From the NCBI RefSeq assembly GCF_001949145.1, contig NW_019091505.1, positions 258,059-318,058 of the forward strand: DNA of 60,000 nucleotides, written 5' to 3'. The number at the start of each line of letters is the position of its first letter. Position 1 is the stretch's first letter. This DNA comes from Acanthaster planci (taxonomy: Eukaryota > Echinodermata > Asteroidea > Valvatida > Acanthasteridae). The notes below the pieces were generated by a model. It saw only the letters and a list, made by a program, of their open reading frames with translations, was not told the origin of the DNA and ran no database searches. The translations under genes were made by a program, and so were the position numbers. This document shows positions 12,674-22,346 of this stretch, piece by piece.

Positions 12674-13211
12674 TTTGTGTTTGCTTTTAGTTTGGGGTGA
12701 TTACACGTTAAAAGTGGAAATTTGTTGTTACATTTTCCAGCTCATTATTACTTGTATGGGAACAAGTTGTTTCCAAGCAAAAGTGGAAATAAACCTTTTT
12801 ATTTCGATTTTCATTTTTTAAAAAAACTTCTTTTCATTTATGAATCATGAATAATAGTGAGGTCGGTAATGGATGACAAAGTCCCACTTATGCCTGAAAT
12901 TGCCCTTGGCTGTTCACTGTTTCCATATAATGCTTTAAACTTCTTCAGATGAAGAACAAACATCCAGTATTAATGGTAAATCATGTGATCACAATGGTCA
13001 TATGAACTAGGTGCTTGGTTTGGTCAGGCCCTCTCTTGAAAGGAAATATTGTATTTTGATCACATAAGGGTGATGGTATAGACAGTGCCCATGATATGCA
13101 GTCTCTCTGTTTCATGTCTTAGAGTCATCTACTCCGTTAGTCTTTGGCATCCCATTAGAGAAGTGCATCGGCAATGAAAAAGCTCTAAGACGTTATCACT
13201 CAACAAGACGG
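12674..13211 (+). repeat. Duplicated blocks B and C, copy 2 (contains functional exon start)
   Basis: Matches 10446-10791 followed by 12364-12553, joined without the intervening hAT-like element. It keeps a single GTGCTTGG at 13011-13018, which is the paralogous empty insertion site. Its right end runs into the functional exon at 13123-13283. Confidence 0.9.
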
Positions 13212-13283
13212 AAAGAGAGACGGGAGAGTCTAGACCTGGCGCAGTCACCGTTGCTGGCTAGGCAACAAGGAAAACAAGTCAAG
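13123..13283 (+). CDS. ARHGAP6-like: ARHGAP6-like RhoGAP, exon with start of the RhoGAP module
   Basis: This 161-bp exon has acceptor TCATGTCTTAG and donor GTACGG. It enters in phase 1 and leaves in phase 0. It encodes SSTPLVFGIPLEKCIGNEKA, followed by a basic segment and ending ARQQGKQVK. VFGIPLEKCI is the usual opening of a RhoGAP domain (V-F-G-x-P-L). An older duplicate of the same exon lies at 12467-12553. The present copy is taken as functional because it keeps its full length, its donor and the phase that joins to 18637. Confidence 0.85.
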
Positions 13284-16200
13284 GTACGGTTGCTACAGTG
13301 ATAGACTGAGCTGTAGGTTGCGAGGCAATATCTGTATACCTTTTGTGGACACTCAATGGCATCATGTATCCATCCGTCAATACAGACAGGCAATAATGAA
13401 ATTAATGCTGACAGTAGCAACATTTCGTTTAGCGTCCATTGTGTGTCCAGAAATCTGAACAGTAGTCCCACCCAGTTTCAGCTCAGTTTATTGAGGAATA
13501 CCTACTTGATTCTTTGCATTATGAAATAATTTTGGTGGTTTAGCAAGCAACCCTCCTCTGTTATAGGTTAAATCTGTGCATAATTTCAGTCAAGCTGCTC
13601 AAATCCAGTTGAGATGGTGTCAAGCATATTTTTTCGCCCTAAAGCTAAACTCTCCACCCTCCAGGTGAAAAGTAATGAATTTACAGCAGTGTCCATGCTC
13701 TAGAAATCAAAAGTAGTTTCTGAAAACCCAATCTTGTGATGATAGTAATTTTCTAGAGACACGAAAGTGCTTTGTTCTTCTGACTTTGCCACAGACAGCT
13801 CATACGTCCCTCAGCGATACCCGAAATTGTAAAAGACCACTAGGAATGACTGCTTTCTTGGGAGGGAGTCAATGCTTGCAGTAATCTGCAGTTCCCTTAA
13901 GCTGTGCCTCGTTAGTCATTGAAGGATGAACAGCTACATCAGTGTAGCAGAAGTGACAAAGTTTTTCATCATACTTCTGTCAGCTTCAACATCAAGAGTA
14001 AACAGACATTTCATGGATATAAAAGATAACGACCAAAAAACCCTGGTTTTTTTACAGAAGCGAAGGTAAAAGTTGTAGATATTCTTAACAGAACCTTTAT
14101 CCAGACTCGTATGACGAGGGGGAACTTTAATAAATTTGAGTGCATGAGTTGATAGCATCTGAGCCCTCATTCTTCCAAATTTGAAAAAAGAACAATAGAT
14201 GAAGTTGCATTACTCTTTAGTAGGATTTTGCAGATAGTAATTTGTAATGATCTCCTTCTTTATTTGTTTTGATGTGAATGCAACACCCCCAAGTAAAGAG
14301 CTTCACACAACTATGCCACATCCTGTCCTCTGCTCCATAAAACTAAACAAACTGGGACTTGTCCAGAGTCAACCTGAATAGTTTGTGTAGCTTACCCAGT
14401 GATTTCTTAGCAGGAATGATGACACACTGACCGATGCAGTGTACATTAGGACATTCCAAAGCCAGTCATATTTATAGCGAGGAGTCATGCCAGACTCCAG
14501 GAAACGTAAAAAGTAATCTCCAAATAAATACAATTCCTCATGACTTCCGCTGGCCAGTCCTCACTGTAAGGCCACTAAGTAATAAAAACATGTTTGTTGG
14601 GCTTGGCTAACCTGGAATTCAACTGTCAACTTTTAAGGCCAAGGCCTACCCACTCTTGCAATGTTTAAATGCTCAATTTTTACAGCAATAACCAGATAAT
14701 CATTTTTTCTTGTATTTCTGGGTCTTTTCTTTCCACTGTCCACCATTCACGCTTGTCAGTCAACACACACATATGCATTACACCTTTCCTCTAGATTTTT
14801 CAAGACTGTATCTCGGCCATTTTATTCCACAGCCTCAAGAGATAGACATACAGAAACTATAAGTTTTTCTCCCCTGCAAAAAAAAGGTTTGAATGATGAA
14901 TGGGCAGAAAGTGTTGATATTGAACATCCAAGCCATTCAGAGAGCCATAAAACTTCAATTTATGAGGGAGATGCTCTTGACCTCAGGCAAACTTTGTGGG
15001 AGGAAAGACAAACATTCAGAGTGCCAATAAGCAAAGATGGTTGTGTGGTCTTGCCAAGGGAACAAAAGGCTTTGTTTGAAATCACAAATAATGCCAGCTT
15101 TGTCTTGAGTTCATGCTTATTGCTGGTGAAACAGTTACTTGTTAATTTTATCTTGCAACATGAGGATTTGGTTTGACTACTGTAGTTGGCAAGGGGAAAA
15201 TTTATCCCTGATGTATTTATACTAATTGGATGGTCTTTCACAGGGACAGATTTCTCCTTCATAGTACATACATTTAATGTTGTCCATTATGTTTACATGT
15301 TGCGTCTGTGTGTGCACCAAACATGATGATGTACAAAAACTCAGGTTTTCACAAACAAACACGGCACTAAAAAGAAAATCATGTAAACATTTATGCCATG
15401 CTCATCCAATTATCTGGTCATGGTTGCTTGGCGAGGCTCATCTTGCTCACGATTATTCACATGGTCAACTTGACATCAATCAACCACGTGTGTTACCCAG
15501 ATGAACTGTGGTCCACCTTTTTATTAGAGTCACTCTAGAAATAGTTGGGTTACCTACCACGACTTACGTGACAGAAGCACGTACAGTGTACATGTAGCGG
15601 ACACAACTTCATGGTCTGTCTTACAATAATTTTGGCCTCTTACTAGTAAATGAACAACATTAATCATTCATTACAACACAGATCAACTTTAATTAAGAGC
15701 AAGGTTTATTGTAAGAGTCTCCATTTTCAGGATAATGGAATGCAAGTTCCGTTATATTCACATAGACATGATCAATTACATGCAAGCCAGAGCACGTTTT
15801 CCACATCAAGTCTTTATTCGGTGTACTATAATCATATTCACCATTAAGTTATCTGTTATTTTATATTCATGTGGCCCTTACATTCCCATAGTTTTTCAAC
15901 ATCCGAGATTCTAGACTTAAAAGTGTTTTTAATTCTGTCTGAATTGTTTATAAATTCCGGTTACTTTTTGTTTGTTGGGGAATTGGACAAGTTGACTGTA
16001 AAAGTGTAGTTGTCCTTTACCTCCGAGTCCAATGAAGTATTTTGCATAAAACTTTTTCAAAAAAATGATTAAACAATACATTTGGAGATAAATCACTCAA
16101 TTAATGTCAACTTGTAGATACTCATGAATTCTCGATGGTCAAATTAATTTGGATTTCACTAACAATGTAATCATGGGAGGCTTGGAGCCTTGTATGCATA

Positions 16201-18636
16201 GAATGATGGGTGCACTGCACACAAAGTTCCTACATGTAAGTGCATTTTTCTGACAAGCAAAAATGAGTTGTATAAAAGCTTGAGAGTCAATTTCAAAGAT
16301 TCATGAAGCAGAGCATTACTTAGTGTATATATAGTCAAGTTTACTTGTTAATACGAGGCCTTATTGCGTGTTACTGATTGTCAACTAATTTTTTGCTTGG
16401 TGTTTGTCAAGTTGCTAAACACTGCGGCTAGAAGTTTTGCTCAACAGTGGCGTAGCCATGAAATTTGGCCCATTTAGTGTCTTGATTACAATTTCTCTTG
16501 CCTCGAGATGCCTAGCTGTGTCTTGTAGACTCAGTATGGATTAATGTTGCACAAACGAGTGTATATAATTGCAGTCACTGGAAATGTTCCATTAGTCACT
16601 GTAATCATGCCTTGTCTCTCCAGCTGGTACTCCGCCTGTCATGATTTAGCTGGTTCACAGAATAATTCCAAACAGTCAAGATTTGACAAATTTCAGACAA
16701 GCCTATAATGAGCCATTTTCAAGTGAGAACGATGATATTGAAGACAAATCTGTGGAAATGCCGTAACTGCCGTGGCACTGTACTCACGTGCGCGTTCTTC
16801 GATTTCAGACGAGCATGCATTTGGCAAATCATGGCACCCTGTTGGACACATCGTGGTCACATTGGCTGGTAACTGGCGCATGCCAGGTACCACCTATCCA
16901 TGAGTGTTGTGCCTCCACAGTAATGGCTTCTATTTGTGGTTGTCAAAGTACACTATACAGTCAGTGCCATGAGAATAATTCAAAGTGTTACAAGTAACTG
17001 AAAAAATGGATTAGGAAACCAATCCCCCAAACAACTGATGACATGTAAAGAGCAAGTAATGGATGGGTACTTCATTATTTATATATGTGCAAGGCCAAAG
17101 CATAGTTCATAGCATACTGCAGTGCATGGCTGGGCTGCTGTTTGAGAATAAGATCTCATGTAACCTTGACCCTGCCTGCTCATGGAGCGAAAATCTATCA
17201 AGAAATTTCCCATTCTTTCAGTCAAAGTAGTTGCAGGAAACTGCCCAAGTTAATTGGATGGCATGGGTTCATTTGGTGAACCCTATCAGGGGTTAAATTA
17301 AGCAGAGTGACAATGAATGGCTCCAGGACTGGACCATGCAGCCATGAGAGTCGGTAGCCTAACCCGTCTGTCTAACTAACATCTTAGCATATCTGCAGGG
17401 CACCAGTGCTGTTTGTGATTGATGTCCCTGAGACACTTGAACATGCGTGAGGAATTTTTGACGTCACGGAGCGAGACAGCAGACGTAGCATCTGACGTCA
17501 TGTACAGGGGAAATGTGTTCAAGAAAACCGCAATTAATCATGAATCGGAAAGATACCTGACTGCCAGATCATTCATGCTTAGTTTCATTCAGTATTTCTC
17601 TTTTTTTTACTCTCCTACAATTTCCCTGAGCAGATTGGCTGTGACCTTCAGCTCACCTTGATTGAATTCAGATATCTTTATTACTTCCTGTCGTTTTCTC
17701 ACAGGTTATATTTTCAATTTGTTTAAACACAATGGAACGTTGGTCAACATCGGTACAGTGTAAAATTGCAGGATTCATTCGCAACTAATTGGAGATATTT
17801 CAGTCTGACAGCAGACGAACAAAATAGTCACGAGGGAAGTACTTTAGATGCGAGGTTTTGTTATTGCAGTACGAATTAGCTTTATGTAATTTTAGCACCA
17901 ATGAGTGACAAATATAATTTGTAAAAATGCCAGTTCATTGCCTTTGTTTGATCTGTGTACAGATAGCGTGAATTGTGACAGACTGGCTTCAGTGGCAATT
18001 TTGTGAATGTGTGCGTCATGTGCGCTTGAAAGAGGCACCACTGCAATTGTGATATAACTTCCTTGATTTCCCCAAAATGTTTAAAGGTTGAAAAAACAAA
18101 GTCTGTTGACATAAAACGCTGAAAATACCGATTCAATGTCCATGTTGAGTAGTCTAATATTAGACTCTTGTGATGCTTTTATCAAACTCAGAAGCAATTT
18201 GAAGTTTTTTGTTCAACATTTTCTTCAAGGTTTCAAGGCTATTTCTTGTTTTCTGAAAGGATTCCGCCCACACTTACAAAACATCTGATATGGGATATGT
18301 GATTGATGTTGCTTATTTTTTCACCTTTTCTTCATAAAGTGAGAGTCATGACAATGTTTTGAATGTTTAATCTCTGTTTAAGACACTTTTTGTGACATTG
18401 CCCATGTTCATGTTGCAGATGTTAGATGTTTGAAGCATAAATGCATTATGGTCAGCTTACATGTGTGCCAACAAAGCAGGGATCCAAGTTCTAACCATTT
18501 GTTTTTCCAACAGATGGCGTCTCGTCTTATTTATCGAATGTGATATTGTCCACATTGAGGGAATTTGTTAGAGAAAAACAAACATCATGTTCAGTTGTTT
18601 CCATTTGAATAGAATTGTTATTGTTTGCTATCCTAG
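13284..18636 (+). other. Large RhoGAP intron
   Basis: This lies between phase-0 exon ends at 13283 and 18637, so no missing exon is required. I see no coding exon. It contains AT-rich sequence and short ACATGTA runs, with no transposon boundary I could support. Confidence 0.65.
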
Positions 18637-18897
18637 GGTTCAGTTGAGGACATCCCAAGTTTAGCACAATCTTCCTCTGGCTCAACTTCCTCCACGTCTA
18701 CCTCCCTCCTTGATGCCCTGTCTCTCTCCACAAGCACCGAGGTGGATGTCCAGCGCAGAGAGAGACGTAACAGCTTACTCCCTCAAGAACCCAAAGTACC
18801 TCAAGTGGTCCAGGCTTGCTTCGGTCATCTAGAAAAAAGAGCCCTGCATATTTTGGGCATTTTCAGAGTGGGTGGCTCCAAGAAACGAACTAGACAG
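18637..18897 (+). CDS. ARHGAP6-like: ARHGAP6-like RhoGAP, exon with Ser-rich insert and arginine finger
   Basis: This 261-bp exon (87 codons, phase 0 on both sides) follows acceptor CTATCCTAG and precedes donor GTAAGA. Its first half is a Ser/Thr-rich low-complexity insert (GSVEDIPSLAQSSSGSTSST and onward). Its second half is RhoGAP core: VPQVVQACFGHLEKRALHIL, then GIFRVGGSKKRTRQ. The Arg in GIFRVGG is the arginine finger that completes the GTPase active site in this family, so catalysis is likely retained. The related ARHGAP36 is known to have lost this Arg, which favours ARHGAP6. The insert separates the VFGIPL strand from the first core helix. Confidence 0.92.
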
Positions 18898-18979
18898 GTA
18901 AGATTGTCTGAGGTACCAGACTGGACATTGATGCTGCAGTGTATGTTGGATGAGTGACCTCATGGACATATGACCTTAA

Positions 18980-19536
18980 CCATATGCTGCCGGGGAGCCC
19001 GGTTTTGGGTACAGTCAAGGAGCCTGAAATCGGACAAAAGAGCTGGGCCTTGTAACAAAAGCCGGACTCAGAACAAAAGACCGAGCTGCTGGCAATTGCC
19101 TTCATTTTTTCAGTCGTCAATAGCGGTGGAAATCAGTATACGACTTGTTTGTGGCATTTAGCATTAGTGGATTACCACCGGGGACAAAAGCACTCCAGCT
19201 CTCCAGTGATGAGCGATACTATACTGCCGTGCGCTAATCTGGCCCCATTGAAAAGACGTCAGCTGCGCACTGTGCCGGTTTCAGGAACAAACGAAAATTA
19301 CATAACACCGCACAATCTGGGCTCTTTTCACAAGGTGGCAGGCCTGGCTGAAATACTCGGGCATCAATAGATGTTGTCTGTCAGATTAGAGTAGCCACCA
19401 GAGAGTCATTCGTGTGGGTAAAAAACATCTAGCAAATGAAGTTATGAATTTTTAAAGAATTTTGAAAACAGAAAAAAATGAAAAATCACCTGGCCCAGCA
19501 GAATCAAAGTGGATTAATGGGCCCGGCAGGAAGTGG
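18980..19536. mobile_element. Possible non-autonomous piggyBac-like element
   Basis: The left end reads TTAA followed by CCATATGCTGCCGGG. The right end, reverse-complemented, reads CTAA followed by CCACTTCCTGCCGGG. These form an imperfect inverted pair bounded by TTAA on the left and a one-base variant TTAG on the right. TTAA targets and CCC-TTTGC-type ends are typical of piggyBac elements. The interior has no transposase. It sits inside the RhoGAP intron immediately after the arginine-finger exon. The class assignment is tentative because the TIR is short and one flank is mutated. Confidence 0.45.
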
Positions 19537-20452
19537 TTAGGCCAGATCAGTAACTCATCTGAGTTTGAAACATTCACATTATAGAGGTCTTATCCAACAT
19601 CTGGCTTGACCTAACTGATTACGACCATGGTTTGGACTGGACTGTTCCAAGTTATATATATGTGTAAAGATAATATGTTTAAGCATACACATGTAAAAAC
19701 AAGTATAAAACACCATAACTGTCCCCCTAGGTTTGGGTTGCCTTATAATTTTTGGGAGTTGAGGTTTTCTTTTCAGTGCTAAGGCGGGTGTTGGTTGTGT
19801 AGGCCTACATGTATGTAGGATGGAGTGTCATCCATGGATATCATTATGACCCACTTATTACCATAAGAACCTACAGCAGGCCATGTATCTGGGTCACGCT
19901 GTGTTCAAATTCAGTGCGGTTTTTTTTCTCTTGTTCCAGATTTTCACTTTTATCAAAGGTACAAAAAAAATCAGAAGCCAAAGATAAAAATACCAGATTC
20001 AGGCGCCATCACAACTACTTTCTCTCCTAGTAGACGCCTCTATCACATTAGTATCTGACAAATTACTTTCAGTTGAAGAATTCACATAAATGACAAGAAG
20101 CATGGCACAGTCTCAGTTTCCAACATATTCAGCACATCTTGTCCGTTTGAATTTGTCAAGCTTTAACACAAATTGACAGCAGACGGCAAGAAGTCTGCAT
20201 GAATGTCCTTCTCATGGTGGGAAGCATGATTACTGTACAAAGTACTGGTACATAGATGAGAAAGAGACGTTTGACAATGCTTGATGGGACAGAACAAAGG
20301 TAAAATTTAAGAAAGATAGTTTTAATGAATTGTTGGCAAGTTTGATATCTTTGCAATCAATTCCCTAATATTTTATTCAAATTGAATATTTTTGGTCAGT
20401 TTCTTATTTATAGTTTCATTTTGTGTATCTTTGACGCTTCTTTTGTCAGAGT

Positions 20453-20458
20453 TTTATT
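20453..20458 (-). terminator. Possible polyadenylation signal of the nested gene
   Basis: The plus strand reads TTTATT, that is AATAAA on the minus strand, about 180 bases after the stop of the SGNH-like gene. Position is reasonable; no cleavage site can be confirmed from sequence. Confidence 0.4.
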
Positions 20459-20639
20459 TGGAGTATCTTATCTGTGAGACAAAAATTTTTTCTACATTTC
20501 AGGTGTTGTACCTCGTTTGTATTGTTTCTGATTTAGGTATTTAGAACTCTGTAAAATCTTGATTTAGGAAATGACGCTCAACGTCATTTTAGGACGCTAA
20601 ATGGTCAAGACAATTCTTTTGTCCTAAACTCCACATAAA

Positions 20640-22346
20640 TTACAGTGCTGGTCCTTTGAGTTTATTCCACATTCTTGGCCCTCCAAACTGTTCACTGTTT
20701 CTTTTGATCAGCAGGGTCCTGTTTCTGGGCTCTTCGTAAGATGTCATGACAGCACCAATCTTGACTGGTCGTTCTTCCATGCTCTTAATGGTCACTGAGT
20801 AGCTAGCAGGGGGAACATTGGTGAAAATCTCACGCACAGCAAACTGATGTATCTTGTCATTTCCACTGACAAGTTTGGCACCTCCAAATAGGTCATTTAG
20901 CCAGACCAGGGCTTGTCCACAGTAATTACAAGTAACAAGGGCGATGGCAATTGTTGCGTTGAGATTCTTCCAATTTGGAGGAATGCTTATTTTGAAGGTG
21001 ATGCGTTGGTTGGGTTCAGTGCTCAAGTACCAGTTGTCATTGTATGAGTAGCCAATCTCCCAACCTTCATTCATTGTGATTTCCAGACTGTGATTACTTT
21101 CAAATTGAGGCTTAGATATCGGCCAGCATTGAGGGTCCTTTAGTTGCACGTGAGAAAACTTAGCTGTGATGTTGTTAGAATGAGTTTTGGACTTGATAGT
21201 CTTGATAGGTTGAGAACCCAATCCGTAGGTGTTCTGAACAAAGTCATCATGCAGTGCAATGAGATGCTTGATGTATCTTTTGTTATATTGTGTCTGATTT
21301 AGAAAGTTCTCTGTCACCTCCTCCAGGATGTTGCGGAAATAGTGAATGATGAACAGCGCCCCCTGGTGGTGGGCCCTTTTACTCAACAGGTTATCAGCAA
21401 AGATCAGGTCATCTGGGGTGAAGCCGGGTTTCCAGAGTTTGGTACAAATTGCGTTGCACCAGCTAATGGAAGTCACATTGTAATGCTTAGCCAGATGACG
21501 ACCGGCGAAATACTCAGAATTGACACACTCTCGTTGCCGAATGTTGGCTGTCGACAAGAAATTGAAATACATGAGGTATGGTTTGTTTGGGAGAGCTAGG
21601 ATTCTACGAGTAATTTCTTCCTGTGGCCAAGCGGCATTTGTTAGTCCGTGCTTGAAGTATACATCACGGTTGACGTAATCCTCAGTAGCTAGTTCCCATA
21701 TGATGATATCCATGTTCTCTACGTCTAAATGAGGTTGGAGACACCAGGCAAAATAGTCACTGTTTGTTGTACCTATGGCGGCATTGTGAACTGTGACCTC
21801 GGTGTCAAGTATCTTCATCAACCAGTTTGCAACAATGTCGATGTAAAGACAAGACTTCTGCAGACAGACGTTATGATAAGACAGAGCACCCCCAATCACC
21901 CCAATTCTTAGGCTTCGATTTGTCTGCAGTACGTCAGCAAATAATGCCCTCAGGTGGTAACTGTCACCAACATGTGGAACCGACTTATACTGCAGCATTT
22001 CACCATTAATGTTAAAGTACACCGACTCGCGATAGAAATAGCGCTTGTAATCGTGGAGGTTGGACAGGACTCTCCTCATCTTCCCATAAGCTGGTAATGC
22101 CTTGTGGATGCCTTGAATATCATTCCATACCAGTGGCTGTTTGCGTTTCTGCTCATCCTTGGCATAATTATTGTTGTCTCGGTCCTGGGGATGCACATAT
22201 TTCTTCACAAAGTCAAACTTGCTGCGGATGAAATCTGTTGACCTCTGTCGAGATTCTTCACTCATGGCACGATAGTTGAAAAATATGATGACACCATTAA
22301 GCACTCCGATTACAATCAGTGTGCACCGCTTCATGCTTACCCTCAT
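20640..22346 (-). CDS. Intronless type II membrane protein with SGNH/GDSL-like domain
   Basis: A 568-residue uninterrupted frame on the strand opposite the RhoGAP gene, wholly inside its 18898-26216 intron. Residues 8-23 (CTLIVIGVLNGVIIFF) form a signal-anchor after a short basic N-terminus, so the rest is probably in the ER/Golgi lumen or outside the cell. Several N-glycosylation sequons agree (NRS, NVT, NQT, NHS, NAT, NRT). SGNH-like blocks are RIGVIGGALSYHN (147-159), AIGTTNSDYF (190-199), MDIIIWELATEDY (212-224) and DLIFADNLLSKRAHHQGA (313-330). Families with this layout usually read GGS at block I and ND at block III. Here they read GGA and TED, so the enzyme may be inactive or changed. 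The substrate is unknown. Start is the first Met; Met5 is an alternative. The lack of introns suggests retroposition or a family that is naturally single-exon. Confidence 0.85.
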   Translation of the reverse strand: MRVSMKRCTLIVIGVLNGVIIFFNYRAMSEESRQRSTDFIRSKFDFVKKYVHPQDRDNNNYAKDEQKRKQPLVWNDIQGIHKALPAYGKMRRVLSNLHDYKRYFYRESVYFNINGEMLQYKSVPHVGDSYHLRALFADVLQTNRSLRIGVIGGALSYHNVCLQKSCLYIDIVANWLMKILDTEVTVHNAAIGTTNSDYFAWCLQPHLDVENMDIIIWELATEDYVNRDVYFKHGLTNAAWPQEEITRRILALPNKPYLMYFNFLSTANIRQRECVNSEYFAGRHLAKHYNVTSISWCNAICTKLWKPGFTPDDLIFADNLLSKRAHHQGALFIIHYFRNILEEVTENFLNQTQYNKRYIKHLIALHDDFVQNTYGLGSQPIKTIKSKTHSNNITAKFSHVQLKDPQCWPISKPQFESNHSLEITMNEGWEIGYSYNDNWYLSTEPNQRITFKISIPPNWKNLNATIAIALVTCNYCGQALVWLNDLFGGAKLVSGNDKIHQFAVREIFTNVPPASYSVTIKSMEERPVKIGAVMTSYEEPRNRTLLIKRNSEQFGGPRMWNKLKGPAL

